13,681 nt of DNA, taken from NCBI GenBank assembly GCA_047629195.1, contig JBLHWY010000166.1, positions 1-13,681 of the forward strand, in the 5' to 3' direction. The notes beneath the pieces were generated by a model. It saw nothing but the letters and a program-made list of their open reading frames with translations. It did no database searches and was not told where the DNA came from. Source of the DNA: UBA4582 sp047629195. GTDB lineage: Bacteria > Pseudomonadota > Gammaproteobacteria > Pseudomonadales > Azotimanducaceae. The translations under genes were made by a program, and so were the position numbers. This document shows, one piece after another, positions 6,204 through 12,791 of the stretch; the first letter of the stretch is position 1, and each line of letters opens with the position of its first letter.

Positions 6204-9173
6204 ATGACCTTCTCGATAACTCAATTATTCTCTATCGGATTAATCTATCTAACGGTGTTGTTTGGCTCTGCCTATGCAACAGAGCTAGGATGGTTACCAA
6301 AATCGCTAACCCACCATCGTCTTACAAGAGTACTGGCGCTAGGCGTTTTTGCTGGCACCATTTGCTTTAACGGTACACTTGGACTCGCGACACAATATGG
6401 CTCAAGCTTCATGCTCTACTTTCTGGGAGCCAGCGCAGCTTTCATGGCTGCGCCTTTACTACTCGCACCTATTTGTCGAATCGCACTGACTCACAAACTT
6501 GGCTCTCTGGCAGATGTGTTTGCATTTCGCTACCCAGCGCCGTGGGTCGGTGGAGTGGTGAGCCTATTTATGTTAATCGGGCTTTTGCCTCTAATCGCCT
6601 TACAGATACACGCTGTATCAATTACTGTACATCTACTAAACCAAGATTTCAGTGAGGATGTCCTCGCCATAATCTTCTGCAGTACAATGACATTGTTTGC
6701 AATATTGTTTGGCGCGATGCACCTATCGACCCGAGATAAACACCAAGGTTTGGTTGTTGCAATGGGCTTGGATTCTGTCATCAAATTAGTCGCATTGACC
6801 GCCATAGCAATATATGCGGTTAACGATGTTTTTGGTGGGCTCAGCAACATGAATGCATGGTTGACCCAAAACATTTCACAACACGAATTAGACAATACAC
6901 TCGCAACAGGGCCCTCGCGGACACTTTTGTTGCTCTTCTTTGCAGCTGCAGTGGCCATGCCGCATGTCTACCATATTCTTATTACAGAAAATGAAAATGA
7001 AAATTTGCTAAATGATGCTCGTTGGGGGTTCCCCATATACATGCTTTGTCTGAGCGCATGCATACCCCCGATCTTATGGGCAGCAATGTATCTTGGGGCA
7101 GAAACACCAGCAGAATTTCATGTTGTTGGACTAGGCTTAACGGCAGAAAACCGTAGCATTACTATCCTAGCATTTGTGGTGAGTCTGGCAGCCGCAAGTG
7201 GGGTCCTCATTGTCACGACGCTTGCCCTTTCAACCATGATACTCAACCATGTATTCCTGCCGCTCTATACGCCAAAGCCGGGCGTGAACGTGTTTTCAAT
7301 TCTCTTCTATACTCGCCGGATACTGGTGGCAGGTATAATCTTTCTGTCGTACTGTATGTACAAGCTACTGGCCGAAGGCCAAAACCTGACCAGCCTAGGA
7401 ATCGTTGCCTTCGTCGCGGTGTTACAATTTTTACCTGGACTATTTGGCGCATTCTACTGGCGCAGGGCAAATAAAGCGGGGCTACTAGCGGGGCTTTTGC
7501 TCGGTTATCTGATCTGGTTCGCGACACTGTTCTATCCACTGTTAAGCGATATTTTTTATGCAAGCTTTGTCACGCCTGCGGCTCTCGGCTATCAAACAGA
7601 ACTGCAACAACCCGGACTCTACGAGTTACAAGAAAGCGCTTGGCACATAGCAGCAATGGCTTCTCTTACTGTTAACGCGCTAGGATTTTTTATATTCTCC
7701 TTGCTGTCAAAAACATCAAACGAGGAACTTAGAGCAGCTAACGAGTGTCTCTCTGACTCTTTCTACCGACCCTCACAGGGTTCACTGATCGCGCAATCTG
7801 TTGAAGAAATTGAGCTAGGCTTACAATCAATATTGGGTGCCAATACTGCAAACCTCGAGATTCAATTTGCCCTCGCGGAATTGAAACTCGACCCGGATGA
7901 ACAGCGACCACACATGCTACATCAAATTCGCAATCAATTAGAATCAAACCTATCTACGACACTCGGTCAAACTATCTCTCATAGTATTATTGATCGCTTT
8001 GTACCATTCAACTTGAACACAGGTTTTACTGGTTCAGATACGGTTTATTCAGTTGAGTCGAGGCTAGAAGATTACCAATCACAATTGACAGGAATGGCTG
8101 CAGAACTAGACGCGCTGCGCCGTCATCATCGCCTAATTTTGCAAGAACTCCCTACTGCGGTATGTGCAATTGCGGAGAACCAGAATGTACTGATTTGGAA
8201 TGCTGCGATGGAAAGGCTAACTAAAATTAGTGCTGGCAAAATAATTGGTTCTGCTCTTACCTCACTACCTGATGACTGGTTTCTTTTACTCGACGGGTTT
8301 GCTATTGGTGTCGACACACACAGACTAAGGGCATCGGTCTCAAGCAACGGCGATCAGTTACTGGTAAATCTACATAAGGCATCTATCGATAATATCCCAA
8401 CCTCTGAAGGCGACGTTGTCATCGTTATTGAAGATATGACCGATGAACACATTCTTGAAGAACAGCTCCTCCACAACGAGAGGCTGGCTTCAATCGGTCA
8501 ACTGTCCGCTGGTATCGCCCATGAAATAGGAAACCCAATTACCGGTATCGCTTGTCTGGCCCAGAATATGAAATTTGAGACAGAGGAAGAGGAGTTCCAC
8601 CTACTTTCAGACCAAATCTTGGAACAAACAGGGCGGGTCTCTGAAATACTTCAATCACTCATCAATTTCTCATATGGCGGCAGAGCAGAATCTTTACAGC
8701 CCTATGTACCAGTAGATATTAAACAATGCGTAACCGAGGCAATTAGCCTTTTGTCGTTAAGCCAGCAAAACGACCATATCAACTTCAAGAACCGACTCAA
8801 AGAAGATTGTTATGTTCTAGGCAACGCTCAAAGACTTTCGCAGGTTTTCGTAAATATTTTCACCAACGCTAGAGATGCATCACGGCCCGGTGACGTCATA
8901 GAAATTGCTTCCGTTAGCACAGATGGATCATTGACAATTACAATCACTGATCAAGGCTACGGCATTCCTTCTGAGAAAATTGGGCAAGTTTTTGAACCCT
9001 TTTTTACCACAAAAGATCCCGGCAAAGGCACGGGCCTTGGACTCGCAATCGTGAATACTATTGTTCAAGAACATCACGGGTCAATTAGTGCAACGCCATC
9101 ATCTAAGGGTTCCGGTACCTGTATTACTATCACTGTGCCCTACTTTGACAGGCAGGAAAATATCCCAGAGTAA
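6204..9173 (+). CDS. cbrA: CbrA-type sensor histidine kinase fused to an SLC5 transporter domain
   Basis: This 989-residue protein is close to the 983 residues I recall for Pseudomonas CbrA, and the N-terminus (FSITQLFSIGLIYL...) matches it. Residues 1 to about 500 form a sodium/solute symporter (SLC5) domain of about 13 membrane helices, with QYGSSFMLYFLGASAAF near the start. Residues about 505-620 fit the STAC-type connecting region. About 640-745 is a PAS domain (LQELPTAVCAIAENQNVLIW). The dimerisation and phosphotransfer region contains AHEIGNP with the phospho-accepting H773. The catalytic domain shows the N box (N884, N888), the G1 box DQGYGIP (916-922), FEPFFTTK and the G2 box GKGTGLGLA (940-948). 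It should phosphorylate CbrB in response to the carbon/nitrogen balance; histidine is a transport substrate in P. putida. The kinase motifs look intact. Start ATG 6204 is 4 nt after cbrX. Confidence 0.95.
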   Translation: MTFSITQLFSIGLIYLTVLFGSAYATELGWLPKSLTHHRLTRVLALGVFAGTICFNGTLGLATQYGSSFMLYFLGASAAFMAAPLLLAPICRIALTHKLGSLADVFAFRYPAPWVGGVVSLFMLIGLLPLIALQIHAVSITVHLLNQDFSEDVLAIIFCSTMTLFAILFGAMHLSTRDKHQGLVVAMGLDSVIKLVALTAIAIYAVNDVFGGLSNMNAWLTQNISQHELDNTLATGPSRTLLLLFFAAAVAMPHVYHILITENENENLLNDARWGFPIYMLCLSACIPPILWAAMYLGAETPAEFHVVGLGLTAENRSITILAFVVSLAAASGVLIVTTLALSTMILNHVFLPLYTPKPGVNVFSILFYTRRILVAGIIFLSYCMYKLLAEGQNLTSLGIVAFVAVLQFLPGLFGAFYWRRANKAGLLAGLLLGYLIWFATLFYPLLSDIFYASFVTPAALGYQTELQQPGLYELQESAWHIAAMASLTVNALGFFIFSLLSKTSNEELRAANECLSDSFYRPSQGSLIAQSVEEIELGLQSILGANTANLEIQFALAELKLDPDEQRPHMLHQIRNQLESNLSTTLGQTISHSIIDRFVPFNLNTGFTGSDTVYSVESRLEDYQSQLTGMAAELDALRRHHRLILQELPTAVCAIAENQNVLIWNAAMERLTKISAGKIIGSALTSLPDDWFLLLDGFAIGVDTHRLRASVSSNGDQLLVNLHKASIDNIPTSEGDVVIVIEDMTDEHILEEQLLHNERLASIGQLSAGIAHEIGNPITGIACLAQNMKFETEEEEFHLLSDQILEQTGRVSEILQSLINFSYGGRAESLQPYVPVDIKQCVTEAISLLSLSQQNDHINFKNRLKEDCYVLGNAQRLSQVFVNIFTNARDASRPGDVIEIASVSTDGSLTITITDQGYGIPSEKIGQVFEPFFTTKDPGKGTGLGLAIVNTIVQEHHGSISATPSSKGSGTCITITVPYFDRQENIPE

Positions 9174-9253
9174 TCTAACTCACGCAGACTTCTTTGATTA
9201 CGAGACTGCGTAGCAATTGAGTTGACTTCGTCCATTGAACGTTGTTAAGTACC

Positions 9254-9259
9254 TATAAT
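9254..9259 (+). promoter_or_regulatory. Candidate sigma-70 -10 element for cbrB
   Basis: TATAAT matches the -10 consensus exactly. The -35 is poor: TTGACT at 9222 gives a 26-base spacer and TTGAAC at 9235 gives 13, so no good partner exists. If used, the cbrB leader would be about 220 nt and would include the hairpin at 9288-9308. Support is weak. Confidence 0.3.
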
Positions 9260-9287
9260 AACAACTTATAACCGCCCGGCGTTTTCA

Positions 9288-9308
9288 TTTGGCAACAACA
9301 AAGCCAAA
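9288..9308 (+). promoter_or_regulatory. Hairpin presenting an AACAACAAA loop (possible Hfq/Crc site)
   Basis: TTTGGC (9288-9293) and GCCAAA (9303-9308) pair perfectly around the 9-nt loop AACAACAAA. The loop matches the AANAANAA pattern recognised by the distal face of Hfq together with Crc in pseudomonads. It is about 180 nt upstream of the cbrB start codon, so simple blocking of the ribosome site is unlikely. A functional role is inference. Confidence 0.35.
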
Positions 9309-9380
9309 ATAAAAATGAGCTAATGTAAACCAACCGCTAATACGAACTAAGAGCTAGAGCACCTTCAGAGAAGACTAAAA

Positions 9381-9419
9381 TAAGATATTCTTAATATAAG
9401 TGAAGGCACTAGTAGTGCC
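9381..9419. repeat. Cluster of short inverted repeats upstream of cbrB
   Basis: Three palindromes follow one another: TAAGATATTCTTA (9381-9393), CTTAATATAAG (9390-9400, overlapping the first) and GGCACTAGTAGTGCC (9405-9419, a 6-bp stem around AGT). The first two look like operator-type DNA sites. The third could be an RNA hairpin or an operator. No binding protein can be named. Confidence 0.5.
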
Positions 9420-9485
9420 GTAAGCTAAGCTAGTTATATCTATCCATATTTAGAAAGTTGATCTCAGGTTGCCTAAATAGAGTGT

Positions 9486-10841
9486 ATGAGCAAACAGAAA
9501 ATTCTCATTATTGAAGATGAAGTCATAATACGCACGTCACTTAAGAAGTTTCTAGAAAAACAATCATACAAAGTAGAAGAAGCTGGTTCACTAGATGAAG
9601 CACTGCGATATAACCTGCAGGATTTCTCTTTGATCATTACTGATTTGCGCCTACCGGGTCCTACCGGGACAGGAATCATCAAAGAAGCACCTGAAGTTCC
9701 AGTGCTAGTGATGACGAGCTACGCCAGCGTTGCGTCTGCAGTAGAAGCCATGAAACTTGGCGCCGCTGACTACATTGCAAAACCATTTGATTATCACGAT
9801 TTACTCGGCACCATCACCGGCCTTATCGCAAAGAAATCTAAACCCGCCGTTATTGAAGGTATGTTAGGTTCCTGTGGCGCAATCATCGAGCTAATGGATC
9901 GTATCCACAAAGTTGCGCCGACCGGCACCACCGTGCTGATACAAGGCGAGTCGGGCACTGGCAAAGAACTTGTAGCCAAGGCTATTCATAAAGCCAGCCA
10001 GCAGTCCGACAAAAATATGATATCACTGAACTGCGCTGCAATCCCCGACTCGCTGATTGAATCTGAATTATTTGGCAACGAAAAAGGGGCTTTTACAGGG
10101 GCAGTTAGTGCAAGGGCAGGACTCATAGAAGCAGCCGATGGCGGCACTTTATTTCTCGATGAAATAGGTGAACTACCCTTAGAAGCACAAGCTCGACTAC
10201 TTCGTGTATTGCAGGAAGGCGAAGTAAGACGCATCGGCTCAGTCGCAACAAAAAAAGTCTCGGTTCGCCTAATAGCAGCGACTCACAGGGATTTGAAGAA
10301 GCTGACAGGACGAGGTGATTTTCGTGAGGACCTCTATTATCGACTAAACGTCGTTAAGTTGACCCTACCACCACTACGAGAACGTCAGGACGACATACCA
10401 GTACTCGCAGATCATTTCCTAAAAGTAAATTGCGAGCAGCTAGGCAAACCATGCTTGTCCTTTTCTCCAGCCGCAAAAACCGTAATCAAGACCTATCGAT
10501 GGCCTGGCAATATCAGAGAGCTTGAAAACGCCATTGAACGTGCAGTTATTCTCTGCGACGGCGGCATGATTTCACCAGACCTGCTTTCCGTCGATTCAGA
10601 ATCGCCGCAGGAACCAGATTTAATACAAGCAAAGCAAAGTCCAAGCAATGAGATGGATAAGCCATCGGTTGATAGTGAAGACAATTTGTCTCTCGAAGAT
10701 TATTTCCAAAAATTTGTTATCGAGAATCAAGACAGTATGACTGAGACAGAACTGGCCCAACGATTAGGTATTAGCCGAAAATCCCTGTGGCAACGGCGAC
10801 AGAAACTAAACCTACCCCGTGAGAGATCGCGCAAGTTATAA
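9486..10841 (+). CDS. cbrB: CbrB-type NtrC-family sigma-54 response regulator
   Basis: This 451-residue protein has three domains. The receiver (1-118) contains IIEDE, phospho-acceptor D53 in ITDLRLPGP, and K99. The AAA+ ATPase domain (about 125-365) has Walker A GESGTGKE (154-161), the sigma-54 contact loop GAFTGA (201-206), Walker B LFLDEIGE (222-229) and the sensor region RWPGNIRELENAIERA. The C-terminal Fis-type helix-turn-helix (about 402-445) contains TETELAQRLGISRKSLWQRRQK, split here as residues 419-430 and 431-440. The ending LSLEDYFQKFVIENQD is strongly reminiscent of Pseudomonas CbrB (478 residues). It should be phosphorylated by CbrA and activate RpoN-dependent promoters; the nearest candidate is the sRNA promoter at 11027-11040. 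The linker between receiver and ATPase domain is shorter than in P. aeruginosa, which explains most of the length difference. Confidence 0.95.
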   Translation: MSKQKILIIEDEVIIRTSLKKFLEKQSYKVEEAGSLDEALRYNLQDFSLIITDLRLPGPTGTGIIKEAPEVPVLVMTSYASVASAVEAMKLGAADYIAKPFDYHDLLGTITGLIAKKSKPAVIEGMLGSCGAIIELMDRIHKVAPTGTTVLIQGESGTGKELVAKAIHKASQQSDKNMISLNCAAIPDSLIESELFGNEKGAFTGAVSARAGLIEAADGGTLFLDEIGELPLEAQARLLRVLQEGEVRRIGSVATKKVSVRLIAATHRDLKKLTGRGDFREDLYYRLNVVKLTLPPLRERQDDIPVLADHFLKVNCEQLGKPCLSFSPAAKTVIKTYRWPGNIRELENAIERAVILCDGGMISPDLLSVDSESPQEPDLIQAKQSPSNEMDKPSVDSEDNLSLEDYFQKFVIENQDSMTETELAQRLGISRKSLWQRRQKLNLPRERSRKL

Positions 10842-10896
10842 CTCTACTGAGATGTCCTCCTATGCTGCCTGTTTCAAGACTGCATGGAGGCAAAGA

Positions 10897-10912
10897 GTAA
10901 CAAAAGTGTTAC
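10897..10912. promoter_or_regulatory. Predicted CbrB upstream activator site 1
   Basis: GTAACAAAAGTGTTAC is a perfect inverted repeat of GTAACA and TGTTAC around AAAG. The outer bases AAGA and TCTT extend it with one bulged base. These are the half-sites I recall for CbrB at pseudomonad crcZ promoters (TGTTAC/GTAACA), although the spacing there differs. It lies about 140-155 bases upstream of the predicted transcription start, a normal distance for sigma-54 enhancers. Confidence 0.7.
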
Positions 10913-10926
10913 CTCTTAGACGCACC

Positions 10927-10963
10927 GTTACCATCCGCACATCGAAACGTAACCTTTGGTTAC
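10927..10963. promoter_or_regulatory. Predicted CbrB upstream activator site 2 (three half-sites)
   Basis: GTAACCTTTGGTTAC (10949-10963) is a perfect 6-bp inverted repeat around TTT. A further half-site GTTACC lies at 10927-10932, 16 bases before GTAACC, so alternative pairings with a longer spacer are possible. It ends about 89 bases before the predicted start of the sRNA. Together with site 1, five GTAAC/GTTAC half-sites occur within 67 bases, which fits cooperative binding of an NtrC-type activator. Confidence 0.65.
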
Positions 10964-11025
10964 ACTTTAACCAACTCATAAAAGCGGGATTTTCTATCTC
11001 TTTGATTTTAAAAGATAATTATTAT

Positions 11026-11041
11026 TGGCATGACAACTGCA
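11026..11041 (+). promoter_or_regulatory. Sigma-54 (RpoN) promoter of the CrcZ-like sRNA
   Basis: TGGCATGACAACTGCA matches the consensus TGGCAYR-N4-TTGCW with one mismatch. The invariant GG (11027-11028) and GC (11039-11040) are exactly 10 bases apart. Transcription would start near 11052. Activator sites lie at 10897-10963. Between them, the minus strand at 11007-10995 carries an IHF-like WATCAA-N4-TTR with one mismatch, weak support for DNA bending. Confidence 0.85.
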
Positions 11042-11082
11042 TTAGTTATTTGTAACTCAATACAACACTGTCGTTGGGGAAA

Positions 11083-11187
11083 AATAAGAAACATCAAATA
11101 ATAATAAGAAACACAATAATAATAAGAAACATCAAATAATAATAAGAAACATAATAATAATAAGAAACATAATAATAATAATAGAAC
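11083..11187 (+). repeat. Array of AATAATAATAAGAAAC repeats in the sRNA
   Basis: The core AATAAGAAAC occurs at 11083, 11103, 11121, 11141 and 11159, so the spacing alternates 20, 18, 20, 18. Copies 2-5 are preceded by further AAT triplets. A degenerate sixth copy ending AATAGAAC is at 11180-11187, preceded by extra AAT triplets. The connectors are ATC or CA-type dinucleotides. The array fits AAN-repeat binding by Hfq and is long enough for several hexamers. Confidence 0.9.
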
Positions 11188-11196
11188 TGGCTTGCT

Positions 11197-11226
11197 AAAA
11201 GGGAAAAGTTTACTTTTCCCTTTTTT
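11197..11226 (+). terminator. Intrinsic terminator of the sRNA
   Basis: AAAAGGGAAAAG (11197-11208) pairs perfectly with CTTTTCCCTTTT (11213-11224) around a TTTA loop. A run of six T lies at 11221-11226, part of it within the stem. The stem is long but A/U rich; the leading A run would also pair with the U tract, as is common for sRNA terminators. Confidence 0.88.
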
Positions 11227-11391
11227 ATTGAGGAATTTTTATTCCAAAACCCTTTATTCGCCCCCACTACTCTGACCAATCATACTCACCATAACAGTTG
11301 TCTGTTAACATAAGTCAACTTGACCGCTGTCTTCGTATAGCGTCCTTTATTTAGATCAGTTTTGATCACTTGCTTCTAATTCCGGAATCGA
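11227..11391 (+). promoter_or_regulatory. pcnB upstream region with several inverted repeats
   Basis: This region, between the sRNA terminator and pcnB, must hold the pcnB promoter. Inverted repeats visible are GGAAT-TTTT-ATTCC (11232-11245), TAACAG-TTGT-CTGTTA (11292-11307), GTCAA-C-TTGAC (11314-11324) and GATCA-GTTT-TGATC (11354-11367). TTGACC at 11320 could be a -35, but no good -10 lies 16-18 bases downstream. None of the repeats is followed by a T run. Their role is unknown. Confidence 0.35.
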
Positions 11392-12687
11392 ATGTCCGAC
11401 GATATAGCCATCACACTCAACGCCGATCAGATCAACTTAAATGCTCGAAAAGTCGTGAAGCGACTGCAAGATTCGGGTTATGAAGCCTATCTCGTCGGAG
11501 GTTGTGTACGCGATCTTTTACTAGGCAAAACGCCAAAAGATTTCGATGTTTCGACCAACGCTCACCCTGAAGAAGTTCGCGACCTGTTTAGAAATTCGCG
11601 AATGATCGGCAGGAGGTTCATGATTGTTCACGTTCGATTCGGACGGGAAATCATCGAAGTCGCTACATTCCGCGCAGAACATCCAGAAGAAAATCATGAT
11701 ACGTACGATAGCTCCCATATCAGTGAGGGCGGCATGATTTTATCGGATAACCGCTACGGCACCTTCCGTGAGGATGCTCGGCGACGTGACTTCACCATCA
11801 ATGCGCTATACTACGATCCAGAAAACCAAGAAATTCTAGACCCTCTAGAAGGCATCGAAGATCTAAAACGACAACAGATTCGACTGATAGGCACTCCTGT
11901 TGATAGATACCGAGAGGACCCCGTCAGGATGCTTCGGGCCTTACGATTTAGGGCCAAACTTGGTTTCGAAATAGAAGAACAGACACGCGCTGCAATTTCT
12001 GAGCTTGGCTATCTTTTACAGGACATTCCGCCTGCAAGGCTATTCGAGGAAGTTCTGAAATTATTTATGTCTGGGTATGGCAAAGAAGCATTATATTGTC
12101 TTACTGAAGAAGACACGTTCCGCTGGTTATTTCCAGATACAGAAAGTTTATTGAATGATTCCCATCATCGCTCGCTCATCGAACTCGCGCTCGAAAGCAC
12201 GGACACTCGAATAGGGAACGATATGCCTGTCACACCGGCTTTCATTTTCGCTGCTTTGTTGTGGGGCCCTTTTCTTAAAGAACGACAACGACTCATTGAT
12301 GAAGAGGGGGTCACAATCTACGCCGCAAATATGGAAGCAGCGAACAATGTCGTGGCCAAACAGCAACTGTTCACTTCTATTCCTAAACGCTTTTCGGGAC
12401 CCATGCGTGAGATTTGGTTCTTACAATTCCGCCTGCCAAATAAAACAGGCAAAAAGGCTATCGCGGTCGCAAGTCATAAGCGTTTCAGAGCAGCGTACGA
12501 CTTCCTTTTGCTGCGAGAACGATCAGGAGAAGCACTAGATGATTTGGGCGCATTCTGGACGCAGTACCAAATAGACAACCCTCTTCCAGACCACCGCAAC
12601 AGCCCACGTGGTATGTCCGAACAACCCAATGGAAACAGTCAAGGTACGCGTAGGCGACGCCGAAAACGCCCGCCGCAAAACAGCTGA
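11392..12687 (+). CDS. pcnB: Poly(A) polymerase I
   Basis: This 431-residue protein belongs to the class II nucleotidyltransferase (CCA-adding/poly(A) polymerase) family. Key elements are YLVGGCVRDLLLGKTPKDFDVST (33-55, split here into the GG motif at 36-37 and the metal-binding D50 and D52), GRRFMIVHVRFG (73-84), EVATFR (89-94), RRDFTINALYYD (131-142) and REDPVRMLRALRFRAKLGF (174-192). The C-terminus is very basic (RRRRRKRPP), the RNA-binding tail typical of PcnB and absent from CCA enzymes. It adds 3' adenylate tails that promote RNA decay. E. coli PcnB is slightly longer. The start ATG 11392 has a weak GGAA just upstream. It follows the cbr locus as in pseudomonads. In Pseudomonas the next gene is folK, which is absent here. 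Confidence 0.94.
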   Translation: MSDDIAITLNADQINLNARKVVKRLQDSGYEAYLVGGCVRDLLLGKTPKDFDVSTNAHPEEVRDLFRNSRMIGRRFMIVHVRFGREIIEVATFRAEHPEENHDTYDSSHISEGGMILSDNRYGTFREDARRRDFTINALYYDPENQEILDPLEGIEDLKRQQIRLIGTPVDRYREDPVRMLRALRFRAKLGFEIEEQTRAAISELGYLLQDIPPARLFEEVLKLFMSGYGKEALYCLTEEDTFRWLFPDTESLLNDSHHRSLIELALESTDTRIGNDMPVTPAFIFAALLWGPFLKERQRLIDEEGVTIYAANMEAANNVVAKQQLFTSIPKRFSGPMREIWFLQFRLPNKTGKKAIAVASHKRFRAAYDFLLLRERSGEALDDLGAFWTQYQIDNPLPDHRNSPRGMSEQPNGNSQGTRRRRRKRPPQNS

Positions 12688-12791
12688 TGTCAGAGAAATT
12701 GCCGACAGAAAACAGTTCAATTCACAACTACAACATGCGTACAATTATTAACTTACTTGGAAATTTCGAACACTGGCATCACTAAGGTTCA

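Larger units (their letters stand above)
9174..9485. other. Intergenic region between cbrA and cbrB
   Basis: These 312 bases contain no convincing gene. The region is A+T rich and holds a perfect -10-like TATAAT (9254-9259), a CA-motif hairpin (9288-9308) and a cluster of inverted repeats (9381-9419). No run of T follows any hairpin, so none looks like an intrinsic terminator. A gap with a separate cbrB promoter also occurs in pseudomonads, and the same is likely here. The ribosome-binding site of cbrB is weak (AGAGTGT just before the ATG). Confidence 0.6.
11052..11226 (+). ncRNA. Predicted CrcZ-like Hfq/Crc-sequestering small RNA
   Basis: The element is bounded by a sigma-54 promoter (start near 11052) and an intrinsic terminator (11197-11226), giving about 175 nt. 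It lies between cbrB and pcnB, exactly where crcZ lies in Pseudomonas. Its centre is an array of AAN triplets (AAU-AAU-AAU-AAG-AAA-C), an ideal ligand for the distal face of Hfq and for Hfq-Crc. CrcZ in Pseudomonas is about 400 nt with several such motifs. It is transcribed from a CbrB-activated RpoN promoter and relieves catabolite repression by titrating Hfq/Crc. The same role is inferred here from position, promoter and motif, not from sequence similarity along the whole RNA. No open reading frame with a ribosome-binding site is present inside it. Confidence 0.8.

Noticed and set aside
9222..9259. TTGACT/TATAAT pair as a normal sigma-70 promoter
   Set aside because: The spacer is 26 bases, too long for RNA polymerase holoenzyme. 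Only the -10 is listed, with low confidence.
10819..11055. 78-codon plus-strand frame starting within the end of cbrB
   Set aside because: It overlaps cbrB and then runs through the activator sites and the sigma-54 promoter. The product has no family features.
11083..11187. Repeat array considered as a CRISPR
   Set aside because: The units are about 18-20 bases with no unique spacers, no palindromic repeat and no cas genes. The AAN pattern, promoter and terminator fit an Hfq-binding RNA.
11094..11279. 61-codon minus-strand frame rich in Tyr
   Set aside because: The Tyr runs are only the antisense of the AAT/AAG repeats, and the frame crosses the terminator. It is a translation shadow of the sRNA repeat array.
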